64,000 nt of DNA from Pseudomonas entomophila. GTDB taxonomy: Bacteria > Pseudomonadota > Gammaproteobacteria > Pseudomonadales > Pseudomonadaceae. The stretch is from positions 3,430,001 through 3,494,000 of the forward strand of contig NZ_CP070982.1 of NCBI RefSeq assembly GCF_018417595.1, written 5' to 3'. Shown piece by piece: positions 26,445-33,997 of this stretch (positions within the stretch are counted from its first letter, which is position 1; every line of letters starts with the position of its first letter). Below the pieces are notes generated by a model. The model was not told where the DNA came from. It made no database searches and saw nothing but the letters and a program-made list of their open reading frames with translations. The position numbers were made by a program, and so were the translations under genes.

Positions 26445-27455
26445 TCAGGCCGCCGCGGCGAACTTCTCGAAGTAGAAGTTGGCCGGGCTGATGCCCTGCT
26501 CGCGCAGGTACAGGCTGACGGCCTCGACCATCGGCGGCGGCCCGCACAGGTACACGTCCACGTCACCGTCGTTGAGGTGGCCCGGCGCGATGTGCTGGGT
26601 CACGTAGCCCTTCTGCGGGTACTGGCTGTCGGGGTTGGCCACGCAGGCGCTGAAGGTGAAGTTGGGGATCCGCGCGGCCAGGGCCTGCAGGCGGTCCAGC
26701 TCGACCAGGTCGAAGTCGTTGGTAACGCCGTAGATCAGGTGCAACGGGTGCGCGCTGCCCTGCTCGGCGATCTTCTCCAGCATCGCGGTGAACGGCGCCA
26801 GGCCGGTGCCGCCGGCCAGCAGCAACAGCGGGCGCTGGATCGGGCGCAGGTAGAAACTGCCCAGTGGGCCGGCCAGGGTCATGCTGTCGCCGGCCTTGGC
26901 CAGCCCCGTGAGGAAGCTGCTCATCAGCCCACCCGGCACATTGCGGATCAGGAAGCTGACCTCGCCATCCTTCTGCAGCGAGCTGAACGAATAGGCGCGG
27001 CTCTGCTCGCTGCCCGGCACCTTGAGGTTGACGTACTGGCCCGGCAGGAACGCCAGGCGGCTCAGCGCCTCGCCCTTGATCGACAGGGCAATGGTGCTGG
27101 CCGACAGCTGGCGCACGTCGCTGATGGCCGCCTCGAAACTGGCCTGTTCGGTCTTGCACACCTGCGACGACGCCGGGATGCGCACCACGCAGTCCGACTC
27201 GGCGCGCATCTGGCAGGTCAGCACGTAGCCCTCGGCGATCTCGTCCTCGCTCAGGGCATCCTCGATGAAGTTGTCGCCCAGGTCGTAGCGGCCTGATTCA
27301 GCCTTGCACTTGCAGGTGCCACAGGCGCCATCGCGGCAATCCAACGGGATGTTGATGCCTTGGCGGTAGGCGGCGTCGGCCACGGTCTCATGGCCGTCGG
27401 CATCGATGAAGCGGGTGATCCCGTCTTCGAAATTCAGTGCGATCTGGAAGCTCAT
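26445..27455 (-). CDS. benC: Benzoate 1,2-dioxygenase electron-transfer component
   Basis: A 336-residue reductase. The N-terminal plant-type [2Fe-2S] domain has CRDGACGTCKCK and a fourth Cys in YVLTCQ. A ferredoxin-NADP reductase-like FAD domain follows (GQYVNLKVPG, RAYSFSS) and then an NAD domain (LLLAGGTGLAPF, VYLCGPPPMVEA). It passes electrons from NADH to the BenAB oxygenase. The ATG at 27455 begins MSFQIALNFEDG, the normal family start; 66 nt separate it from benB. Confidence 0.96.
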   Translation of the reverse strand: MSFQIALNFEDGITRFIDADGHETVADAAYRQGINIPLDCRDGACGTCKCKAESGRYDLGDNFIEDALSEDEIAEGYVLTCQMRAESDCVVRIPASSQVCKTEQASFEAAISDVRQLSASTIALSIKGEALSRLAFLPGQYVNLKVPGSEQSRAYSFSSLQKDGEVSFLIRNVPGGLMSSFLTGLAKAGDSMTLAGPLGSFYLRPIQRPLLLLAGGTGLAPFTAMLEKIAEQGSAHPLHLIYGVTNDFDLVELDRLQALAARIPNFTFSACVANPDSQYPQKGYVTQHIAPGHLNDGDVDVYLCGPPPMVEAVSLYLREQGISPANFYFEKFAAAA

Positions 27456-27521
27456 GTTGCACCTCGCGGGCGAGCCTGCCCACGGCGCGCCACAGGGCAC
27501 GCCGACAGGCTCGGCCTTGGA

Positions 27522-28007
27522 TCAGATGTGGTAGATGTCGATGACCTGGCGCACGTAGTCGTTCTTCAGCACCACCTTCTTCGCTTTGATCAGCGGCTGC
27601 TCGCCGCGCAGGTCGAGGGTGTAGAAGCTGGTGCCGAAGTAGCTGTCGGTGGTCTTGTAGCGAAAGCTCAGGGTGTGCCAGTTGAAGCGCACCTTGCAGG
27701 CGCCCTCGCCCACCTCGACGATCTCGATGTTGCTGAGGTTGTGCGAGGTGCGGGTATCCGGCACGGTGGCGCTGGAGCGCTCGGTCTTGATGCGGAACAC
27801 CCGGTCTTCGAGGCCGCCACGGTTGCCGTACCAGATCAGCGAGATCTCGCTCTGCGGGTCTTCGGTCAAGGTGTCGTCGTCATCCCAGGAGGGCATCCAG
27901 AAGGTCGCGTCACTGGCATACAGTTCCAGCCACTGGTCCCACTGGGCATCGTCCAGGTAGCGCGCCTCGCGGTAGAGGAAGTCGCGCACGGTGTCATGCA
28001 GGCTCAT
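27522..28007 (-). CDS. benB: Benzoate 1,2-dioxygenase small (beta) subunit
   Basis: A 161-residue ring-hydroxylating dioxygenase beta subunit with the NTF2-like fold. Landmarks are [21 protein letters not shown] and [12 protein letters not shown]. It pairs with BenA as alpha3beta3 and is structural. Its ATG overlaps the benA stop by 4 nt (ATGA), implying translational coupling. Confidence 0.96.
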   Translation of the reverse strand: MSLHDTVRDFLYREARYLDDAQWDQWLELYASDATFWMPSWDDDDTLTEDPQSEISLIWYGNRGGLEDRVFRIKTERSSATVPDTRTSHNLSNIEIVEVGEGACKVRFNWHTLSFRYKTTDSYFGTSFYTLDLRGEQPLIKAKKVVLKNDYVRQVIDIYHI

Positions 28008-29362
28008 TGCACGGCCTCCACGGGGATCAGTCGCTGTTCCTGTTCCAGGGCCTTGAGCATGGTGTCCTGCCAGTACTTGTGCTGCAGCACGAACAGCCCT
28101 TCGTCTTCAGTGCGCATACCCGACAACAGCGGCTTGAGCTCGATCTCGCGGGCCGCCTCGTCGGCGCCCTCGATCCAGTGCTGGGCGCCGCGGGACATGT
28201 CGTTCCAGCCGGTGCCGCCACCATAACCGGTCTGGCACGAGCGGAACTCCTCCAGGTCGTCCGGGGTGGCCATGCCGCTGACGTTGAAGAAGTCCTCGTA
28301 CTGGCGGATACGGCTGGCGCGGGCCTCGTGGCTCTCGCCCTTGGGCGCGATGCAGTAGATGGTGATCTCGGTCTTGTTCACCGAGATCGGCCGGGCGATG
28401 CGGATCTGCGAGCTGAACTGGTCCATCAGGTACACGTTCGGGTACAGGCACAGGTTGCGCGAGTTCTCGATCATCCAGTCGGCGCGGGCCTGGCCGAAGT
28501 CGGCGGCCAGTTGCTCGCGGTGCTCGTAGGCCGGGCGGTCCTCGGGGTTGGCCCAGCGGGTCCACAGCAGCAGATGGCCGTGGTCGAAAGAGTAGAAGCC
28601 ACCGCCCTGCTTGGCCCAGCCGCCGGCGCTCATGGTCTTGATCTCGTCGCCCGCCTCGCGCTGCTTGCGCTGGTTCTGGGTGGCGGCGTAGTTCCAGTGC
28701 ACGGAGCTGACGTGGTAGCCGTCGGCGCCGTTCTCGGCGGTGAGTTTCCAGTTGCCTTCGTAGATGTAGGAACTGGCACCGCGCAGCACTTCCAGGCCTT
28801 CGGGGGACTGGTCGACGATCATGTCGATGATCTTCGCCGACTCGCCCAGGTGCTCGACCAGGGGCTTGACGTCGGGGTTGAGGCTGCCGAACAGGAAGCC
28901 CCGGTACGACTCGAAACGGGCGACCTTGGTCAGGTCGTGGGAGCCATCGCAGTTGAAGCTGTCGGGATAGCCGGCGTTGCTCGGGTCCTTGACCTTGAGC
29001 AGCTTGCCGCTGTTGTTGAAGGTCCAGCCGTGGAACGGGCAGGTGTAGCTGGATCGGTTGCCGCGCTTGTGCCGGCAGAGCATCGCGCCGCGGTGGCTGC
29101 AGGCGTTGAGGAAGGCATTGAGCACCCCGTCCTTGTTGCGCGCGATGAAGATCGGCTGGCGCCCCATGGTCAGGGTGAGGAAGTCGTTGTTCTCGGGGAT
29201 CTGGCTTTCATGGGCCAGGTAGATCCAGTTGCCCTCGAAGATGTGCTTCATCTCCAGGTCGAACAGACGCGGGTCGGTGAACATCTCCCGCTTGCAGCGA
29301 TAGACGCCCTTCTCCCGGTCATCCTCGAGCAAGGCGTTGAGATAATCGAATCCCAGGGACAT
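28004..29362 (-). CDS. benA: Benzoate 1,2-dioxygenase large (alpha) subunit
   Basis: A 452-residue Rieske non-haem iron oxygenase that converts benzoate to its cis-1,2-dihydrodiol. The Rieske ligands are CSHRGAMLC and CPFHGW. The mononuclear iron site has two His in [11 protein letters not shown] and a later Asp. I chose the ATG at 29362 because GGAGG sits 8 nt upstream and MSLGFDYLN is the usual start; an ATG five codons earlier (29377) lacks such a site. It is the first gene of the cluster, with BenR-type operators upstream. Confidence 0.95.
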   Translation of the reverse strand: MSLGFDYLNALLEDDREKGVYRCKREMFTDPRLFDLEMKHIFEGNWIYLAHESQIPENNDFLTLTMGRQPIFIARNKDGVLNAFLNACSHRGAMLCRHKRGNRSSYTCPFHGWTFNNSGKLLKVKDPSNAGYPDSFNCDGSHDLTKVARFESYRGFLFGSLNPDVKPLVEHLGESAKIIDMIVDQSPEGLEVLRGASSYIYEGNWKLTAENGADGYHVSSVHWNYAATQNQRKQREAGDEIKTMSAGGWAKQGGGFYSFDHGHLLLWTRWANPEDRPAYEHREQLAADFGQARADWMIENSRNLCLYPNVYLMDQFSSQIRIARPISVNKTEITIYCIAPKGESHEARASRIRQYEDFFNVSGMATPDDLEEFRSCQTGYGGGTGWNDMSRGAQHWIEGADEAAREIELKPLLSGMRTEDEGLFVLQHKYWQDTMLKALEQEQRLIPVEAVQ

Positions 29363-29425
29363 GGCCAGGGCCTCCATTGTTATTGTTCAGGCCGGGTCAG
29401 GTTAGGTCCGTGGGTGAAGCGCCGA

Positions 29426-29461
29426 TATCCGGTTCCTGCAGAGTGCTATCCATTTTGTGCA
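29426..29461 (-). promoter_or_regulatory. Two BenR/XylS-type operator half-sites upstream of benA
   Basis: On the minus strand two direct repeats fit TGCA-N6-GGNTA exactly: 29461-29447 (TGCACAAAATGGATA) and 29440-29426 (TGCAGGAACCGGATA), with 6 nt between them, so a 21-bp period. This is the recognised layout for XylS at Pm and for BenR at Pben. Benzoate-bound BenR should therefore activate transcription toward benA. The benR gene is not in the window. Confidence 0.88.
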
Positions 29462-29496
29462 CGCATGGACCACGGCAATCTGTGTCGCCTCGCCCC

Positions 29497-29520
29497 TGTG
29501 GGAGCGGGTTTACCCGCGAA
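29497..29520. repeat. Single REP arm
   Basis: TGTGGGAGCGGGTTTACCCG plus GCGA forms one REP unit between the benA operators and the aromatic leader region. Confidence 0.8.
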
Positions 29521-29621
29521 CCAGGCGACACGATGCTTGAGGCAATCACCGCGATAGCAATTACCCATTGAACGCCAGGGCCAAGGTGCAGTAAGCTCGG
29601 GCACATTCACTGGAGAGCAAC

Positions 29622-29741
29622 ATGTCGAAACAAACCCGCAACCAGACAAACCACACCGGTCGCACCGCGCGCCCCGTGCTGGCCGTTGCCGGTCGTAACG
29701 CCGTTGCCAGCTTTTATTTTGGGTATTGGTTTAGCCACTAG
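29622..29741 (+). CDS. Aromatic-rich leader peptide 1 (39 residues) upstream of DAHP synthase
   Basis: A short reading frame of 39 codons behind GGAGA (9 nt upstream). It is basic at first and then ends SFYFGYWFSH, with six aromatic codons in nine. Immediately after the stop are a 7-bp hairpin (29741-29766) and then a perfect intrinsic terminator (29803-29839). This is the layout of a classical attenuator in which a ribosome stalled on scarce Tyr, Phe or Trp codons changes RNA folding. It is probably not a functional protein by itself. The peptide has no homologue I can name. Confidence 0.75.
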   Translation: MSKQTRNQTNHTGRTARPVLAVAGRNAVASFYFGYWFSH

Positions 29742-29766
29742 GCGCCGCTGATACTCAACCGGCGCC
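29741..29766 (+). promoter_or_regulatory. Hairpin directly after leader peptide 1
   Basis: GGCGCCG and CGGCGCC pair perfectly around a 12-nt loop. The stem begins at the last base of the leader stop codon, where a terminating or stalled ribosome would cover it. It may be the pause or protector stem of the attenuator. Confidence 0.55.
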
Positions 29767-29802
29767 CACCTTCGAGGGGCCGCCGAACATGAGAATACTC
29801 AA

Positions 29803-29839
29803 ACCCCCGGTCGGCTCCCCGACCGGGGGTTTTGCTTTT
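29803..29839 (+). terminator. Strong intrinsic terminator (attenuator) before DAHP synthase
   Basis: A perfect 12-bp stem (ACCCCCGGTCGG with CCGACCGGGGGT) around a 4-nt loop, followed by TTTTGCTTTT. It lies between the two leader peptides and 240 nt before the DAHP synthase gene, in the same direction. ATACTCAA occurs both in the loop of the preceding hairpin and just before this stem. Confidence 0.93.
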
Positions 29840-29881
29840 CCAGGCCAACGAAAAACACCGATTCAGACTGAGGAACGATTC

Positions 29882-30031
29882 ATGAACTACATCACCTACT
29901 GCTACGCCAACACCTACACCTGGCGATTTAGCCAATCCCGTTCGGGCCAGCCTGCCGCCTCCGTTCGGTCGATTTCCGGTGGCATTGCCGCACAACAACC
30001 CCATTTGACGATCAGTCGAACACCTCGATAG
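29882..30031 (+). CDS. Tyrosine-rich leader peptide 2 (49 residues)
   Basis: A 49-codon frame with GAGGA 7 nt upstream. It begins MNYITYCYANTYTWRF: four Tyr, one Trp and one Phe in the first sixteen residues. The rest is Ser/Gly/Arg-rich and ordinary. It ends 50 nt before the DAHP synthase start, and a small hairpin (GCGGG/CCCGC) lies in that gap. Translation here could couple aromatic amino acid supply to initiation of the synthase. No homologue is recognised. Confidence 0.65.
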   Translation: MNYITYCYANTYTWRFSQSRSGQPAASVRSISGGIAAQQPHLTISRTPR

Positions 30032-30081
30032 GGCCGACCACGCGGGCCAGAACCCGCCGTCCGCCCAGGGAAATACACGCC

Positions 30082-31143
30082 ATGCAAGCCACCAACCTCG
30101 CCCTGCCCCTGACTCAACCGCAAGCGGCCAACACCACCGTCAGCCAACGCTTGCCCAGCCCGCACCTGCTCAAGCAGCAGATGCCGCTGTCCACCGAACT
30201 CGCCCAGCAAGTCCAGGCTCACCGCCAAGCGATCCGCGCCATCCTCGAAGGCCGCGACGAGCGCCTGCTGGTGGTCGTCGGCCCGTGCTCGATCCACGAC
30301 CCACGCTCGGCCCTGGAATACGCCGACCGCCTGGCCGCCCTCAGCCGCGAAGTCGACGACAAACTGCTGCTGGTGATGCGCGCCTACGTCGAGAAGCCCC
30401 GCACCACCGTGGGCTGGAAAGGCCTGGCCTACGACCCGCACCTGGACGGCAGCGACGACATGCACGCCGGCATCGCCCTGTCCCGCGGCCTGATGCTGAG
30501 CATGCTCGAACGCGGCCTGCCGATCGCCACCGAGCTGCTGCAACCGATGGCCGCCGGCTACTTCGACGACCTGCTGGGCTGGGCCGCCATCGGCGCGCGC
30601 ACCACCGAGTCTCAGATCCACCGCGAGATGGTCAGTGGCCTGGAACTGCCCGTGGGCTTCAAGAACGGCACCGACGGCGGCATCGGCATCGCCTGCGACG
30701 CCATGCGCAGCGCCGCGCACCCGCACCGGCATTTCGGTATGGACGCGCAGGGCCATCCGGCGATCATCGAGACCCTCGGCAACCCGGACACCCATTTGGT
30801 GCTGCGCGGCGGCCACAAGGGCCCGAACTACGACGCCACCAGCATCGCCCAGGCACGCCAGGGGCTGGCCAAGGCCGGGTTGCAGGCGCGGATCATGGTC
30901 GATTGCAGCCATGCCAACAGTGGCAAGGACCCAGCACGCCAGCCGGCAGTGTTCGAGCAAGTGTTGCAACAACGTTTGGCCGGTGACCGTTCGATCGTCG
31001 GGATGATGATCGAGGGGCACCTGTTCGAGGGCTGCCAGGCGTTGGGCAAGGGCGCGCTGCAATACGGGGTGTCGATTACCGATGGGTGCCTGGGTTGGGA
31101 GACCACCGCCGCGTTGTTGCGAGGGGCAGCGCAACGGCGTTGA
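30082..31143 (+). CDS. aroF: Type I 3-deoxy-D-arabino-heptulosonate 7-phosphate (DAHP) synthase
   Basis: A 353-residue class I-alpha (AroFGH type) enzyme that condenses phosphoenolpyruvate and erythrose-4-phosphate, the entry step of the shikimate pathway. Seen motifs are VVVGPCSIHD, MRAYVEKPRTTVGWKG (PEP site), GFKNGTDG, LRGGHKGPNY and the metal-binding DCSHANSGKD and EGHLFEG. The length is normal. Which amino acid inhibits it cannot be read with certainty; the Tyr-rich leader suggests a Tyr- or general aromatic-responsive isozyme. The symbol is for the family, not the exact isozyme. Confidence 0.94.
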   Translation: MQATNLALPLTQPQAANTTVSQRLPSPHLLKQQMPLSTELAQQVQAHRQAIRAILEGRDERLLVVVGPCSIHDPRSALEYADRLAALSREVDDKLLLVMRAYVEKPRTTVGWKGLAYDPHLDGSDDMHAGIALSRGLMLSMLERGLPIATELLQPMAAGYFDDLLGWAAIGARTTESQIHREMVSGLELPVGFKNGTDGGIGIACDAMRSAAHPHRHFGMDAQGHPAIIETLGNPDTHLVLRGGHKGPNYDATSIAQARQGLAKAGLQARIMVDCSHANSGKDPARQPAVFEQVLQQRLAGDRSIVGMMIEGHLFEGCQALGKGALQYGVSITDGCLGWETTAALLRGAAQRR

Positions 31144-31158
31144 CGCCTGCGCCTCGAT

Positions 31159-31199
31159 GTGAGCGGCGCGCATGGCTCGAAGCCGTGCGCGCCGCTCAC
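31159..31199. terminator. Long bidirectional hairpin between convergent genes
   Basis: GTGAGCGGCGCGCA pairs perfectly with TGCGCGCCGCTCAC, and the loop carries an inner GGCT/AGCC. It lies between the DAHP synthase stop and the stop of the convergent Ig-like protein gene. There is no clear T-run. Confidence 0.65.
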
Positions 31200-31220
31200 G
31201 GGTGTTGACATCAGGGTGCG

Positions 31221-33437
31221 TCAGGGAGCGGCGTTCAAAGGTGCAACGACCATCACCGGGGCGGTGCGATTGAACAGCGCATGACCTTTTTCATTTTCAA
31301 GGTTCATGTTCGTCCAATACTGAGTCCAGTTGAAGTTAAACGGCAACTGGTTCGGGTAAGCAAAGGACTGCTGCCACCAATGCCAACTGATAAAACCGCG
31401 CACCTCCTGCCACCCTACCCACGGCAGGTTAGTGTCGAACGGGTCGATATAGACGCGCCGAAGATCGTGCCAGTGGTCTACCGTCATAACGGTGCGGGCA
31501 TTGTTGCCATGATTGTTGTAAAGCCAATTCCTGTATTGGTAGATGTTGAACACGCCAGGCAATTGCTCCACCTGCCATATGTTGCTGACCACCACCTTGT
31601 AGGTAACTTTCGCTCCTGCGGCATCCTCCACGGTGATGTTCGCGGAGCCATTGCCTTCGCCCACCACCAGGCCATCCGCCGTTACCTTCGCTGCACTGGG
31701 ATTGTCCGACGTGTAGCGATAGTTGCCCTGTCCTCCCCGCGCCCGGCGGGTGCCGGTATTGCCCAGCGAGTGCTCGCCGGTTGTGCGCCTGCCGGGTCGT
31801 TTCACCGACAGCCCGCTCAGTATCATGTCGCTGGTATCAATGCCCAGGATTGGCATCACGGTGAACTCAAGCGAACCGGAACTCCCCCGGTCCTGACCAT
31901 CGATTCGCACGCGATAGCGCACACCAACCTTGCGCCACTCGTGTCCTTCGAACTGTGCTTGCGGCAACTTGATTTCGATGTTTCCCGGACCGGTAAATTG
32001 CCCTGGGAACGGCTCAGAGTCCTTGTCTCCATTGTTCATCCAAAGTTCCACGTGCGCGTTCTCCAGCCCTGCCACGAACGGCACGGTGAAGCTCACCTCG
32101 GTGCTCTGCGGGTTCAGGTAAAGCAGGTCGCCCAACACATCGGCAGAAGTGGGTCTGAGCAAGTCCAAGGCGCTGGCTGTGCTGATATCCAAGAACAGCC
32201 GCCTCGAGGTGCCGAATGCAGTGTTATCGCGGAACACGTTGTAGAAGAACCGGACGCGGTCGCCAATATGGTCTTTGAGCACCTGCGCCGCGCTAGCGAA
32301 CGGCACGTGGTAGTTGATTTCCGTGTCCCTGATGGTCACCTCGTCAATCCTGGCATACGTTAGCTCACTCCCGTCGGCCCGCATGATGACGTAACCGATC
32401 CTGACCACATCGTTGGTATCGAAGTCGAGATCGTTGGCACGCAGCCTAAGGATGAGCCCACTCGGATGCACAGCGCCCACGCCAATTGCGGTGCGAATGC
32501 GACTAGCGTCGTTGACCACACCGTTATACACCCACAATTCCGGGAACACCGCAGCGTACTCCGGATGGACCTCGGTCGTATCAGACCACCCGGCCTTGTT
32601 CTCGACCACATCCTGTACGGTCCATTGCACCGTCCATTTTTTACGCCCGCGCAGGCTAGCCAACTGCAGGCCCGTCAAGGTAAAGCGCAGGTCTTCGTTG
32701 CCGCTACTGGTCACGGTGAAGGTGAAGTGCAAATTTTCGATTGCGAGGGTTATCTTGTCGTTTTTGCGTCTGTTGTCGTAAGTGGCAATGGTGAAGCTGA
32801 CCTCATCCTCGTTGTTCAGCCGCCTCGGCAGCGCCACCGTGAGCGCAGGTAGTTTCTTGTCGCCACCCGGAATCGAGGTCTTGTAGAGCACCTTGATCGC
32901 CGGGGAAGTCTCCGGGTTACCGCTAGGCTGCCTGATGAACCTCGTGTACCAGACTAGCTCCACCCCCTCCGGCGCAGTTACCGGTGGCATTTCATTTTCG
33001 AGCACCCATTTAAGGATGTCCTCAGTTGGGTCTAGTTCAGTGATTGGGTGTATTGACTTGCCTGTCTCTGGGTTCGCACCCTCGGGGTGGCAAAAGTGAT
33101 GAGCCTCGCCCAGCTGAAAGTTCCCAGGGCGCTGCAGGAGGATCGGCAAGCCTCCTTCGTTGTTAAAAACCATGCTCCGATTGATACCGATGATGGCGTT
33201 TTCATCCTTCGGAAGCTCGATCAGTGGCAGGGGCTGCGCGGGCCATACCCCCGCATCATTGAGGCTGATGCTGTTAGGCCATACCATGCGCCTGAACTTG
33301 TCACGTTCGTTGAGCTCATCGCTGATCACCATCAAACCCAAGCCATCCTGCGGCCCTTCCGTGCCTTGCCTCGGCACTGGGTCCGCTGCTGGCGCGGCGG
33401 TTCCTGTTTCTTCGACCAAGTCCTTGAACCTGCTCAT
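31221..33437 (-). CDS. Large Ig-like (Big2) domain protein of unknown function
   Basis: A 738-residue protein I do not recognise as a whole. The middle (about residues 120-560) is rich in beta-strands and built of repeated sandwich-like segments with acidic loops. Near residues 590-665 one bacterial Ig-like type 2 domain is seen (GNYRYTSDNPSAAKVTADGL, VGEGNGSANITVEDAAG). The C-terminal 70 residues are rich in Trp, Tyr and Asn. There is no signal peptide or membrane segment, so an export route is not evident. The ATG at 33437 has GGAG 9 nt upstream. A run of ten G lies 22 nt before it, and the reading frame stays open through that run. GC is lower than in neighbours, suggesting accessory origin. 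Confidence 0.8.
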   Translation of the reverse strand: MSRFKDLVEETGTAAPAADPVPRQGTEGPQDGLGLMVISDELNERDKFRRMVWPNSISLNDAGVWPAQPLPLIELPKDENAIIGINRSMVFNNEGGLPILLQRPGNFQLGEAHHFCHPEGANPETGKSIHPITELDPTEDILKWVLENEMPPVTAPEGVELVWYTRFIRQPSGNPETSPAIKVLYKTSIPGGDKKLPALTVALPRRLNNEDEVSFTIATYDNRRKNDKITLAIENLHFTFTVTSSGNEDLRFTLTGLQLASLRGRKKWTVQWTVQDVVENKAGWSDTTEVHPEYAAVFPELWVYNGVVNDASRIRTAIGVGAVHPSGLILRLRANDLDFDTNDVVRIGYVIMRADGSELTYARIDEVTIRDTEINYHVPFASAAQVLKDHIGDRVRFFYNVFRDNTAFGTSRRLFLDISTASALDLLRPTSADVLGDLLYLNPQSTEVSFTVPFVAGLENAHVELWMNNGDKDSEPFPGQFTGPGNIEIKLPQAQFEGHEWRKVGVRYRVRIDGQDRGSSGSLEFTVMPILGIDTSDMILSGLSVKRPGRRTTGEHSLGNTGTRRARGGQGNYRYTSDNPSAAKVTADGLVVGEGNGSANITVEDAAGAKVTYKVVVSNIWQVEQLPGVFNIYQYRNWLYNNHGNNARTVMTVDHWHDLRRVYIDPFDTNLPWVGWQEVRGFISWHWWQQSFAYPNQLPFNFNWTQYWTNMNLENEKGHALFNRTAPVMVVAPLNAAP

Positions 33438-33458
33438 CTCGATCATCTCCAATATGCC

Positions 33459-33468
33459 GGGGGGGGGG
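33459..33468. repeat. G10 homopolymer tract upstream of the Ig-like protein gene
   Basis: Ten consecutive G on the plus strand (C on the coding strand), in the 5' leader 22-31 nt before the chosen start. Such a tract is prone to slippage; whether it varies is not known. Confidence 0.95.
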
Positions 33469-33601
33469 TGACTCCTCGGCCCATTGCACTGCACGCCCCT
33501 TGACGGCACAACTGGTAGAAATAACAGGTCGAGGGCTCCAGCACGCTGCCAAGACATCGCTTTTGGGCTACCCTGTGCCTTTTTACTCAAGGAGTTACCC
33601 C

Positions 33602-33883
33602 ATGGCCCGCGCCACTGCCCGTCACATCCTCGTCAGCAGCGAAGATAAGTGCAACGAACTCAAGGCCCAAATCGAAGCCGGTGCCGACTTCGCCGAAGTC
33701 GCCAAGGCCAATTCCACCTGCCCGTCCAGCCGCCAGGGCGGCGACCTGGGTTCGTTCGGCCCGGGCCAGATGGTCCGTGAGTTCGACACCGTAGTGTTCA
33801 GCGCGCCGTTGAACGTCGTCCAGGGTCCGGTGAAGACCCAGTTCGGCTACCACCTGCTGGAAGTGACCAGCCGTCAGGACTAA
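33602..33883 (+). CDS. ppiC: Parvulin-type peptidyl-prolyl cis-trans isomerase (PpiC)
   Basis: A 93-residue single-domain parvulin: ARATARHILV at the N-terminus, STCPSSRQGGDLGSFGPGQMV in the middle and GPVKTQFGYHLLEV at the C-terminus. Without a signal peptide it acts in the cytoplasm and isomerises Xaa-Pro bonds. It is E. coli PpiC-like in size. AAGGAG lies 9 nt before the ATG. A paralogue lies at 44044 in this window. Confidence 0.95.
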   Translation: MARATARHILVSSEDKCNELKAQIEAGADFAEVAKANSTCPSSRQGGDLGSFGPGQMVREFDTVVFSAPLNVVQGPVKTQFGYHLLEVTSRQD

Positions 33884-33907
33884 GTCATCGCAGACGATGA
33901 CCGGCCT

Positions 33908-33997
33908 TGTAGGAGCGGATTCATCCGCGATAGCGCCAGGGCAGGCAATGTTGTTGCCTGGGAGAGCGCCATCGCGGATGAATCCGCTCCTACAGGG
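33908..33997. repeat. REP doublet overlapping the 5' end of the peptide-binding protein gene
   Basis: TTGTAGGAGCGGATTCATCC and GGATGAATCCGCTCCTACAG are inverted arms. The second arm and spacer lie inside the reading frame of the next gene and supply its start region. Confidence 0.93.

Noticed and set aside
29803..29839. Reading this terminator as the end of the ben cluster
   Set aside because: The ben genes run away from it on the minus strand, and the T-run is on the plus strand; it belongs to the leader region of the DAHP synthase gene.
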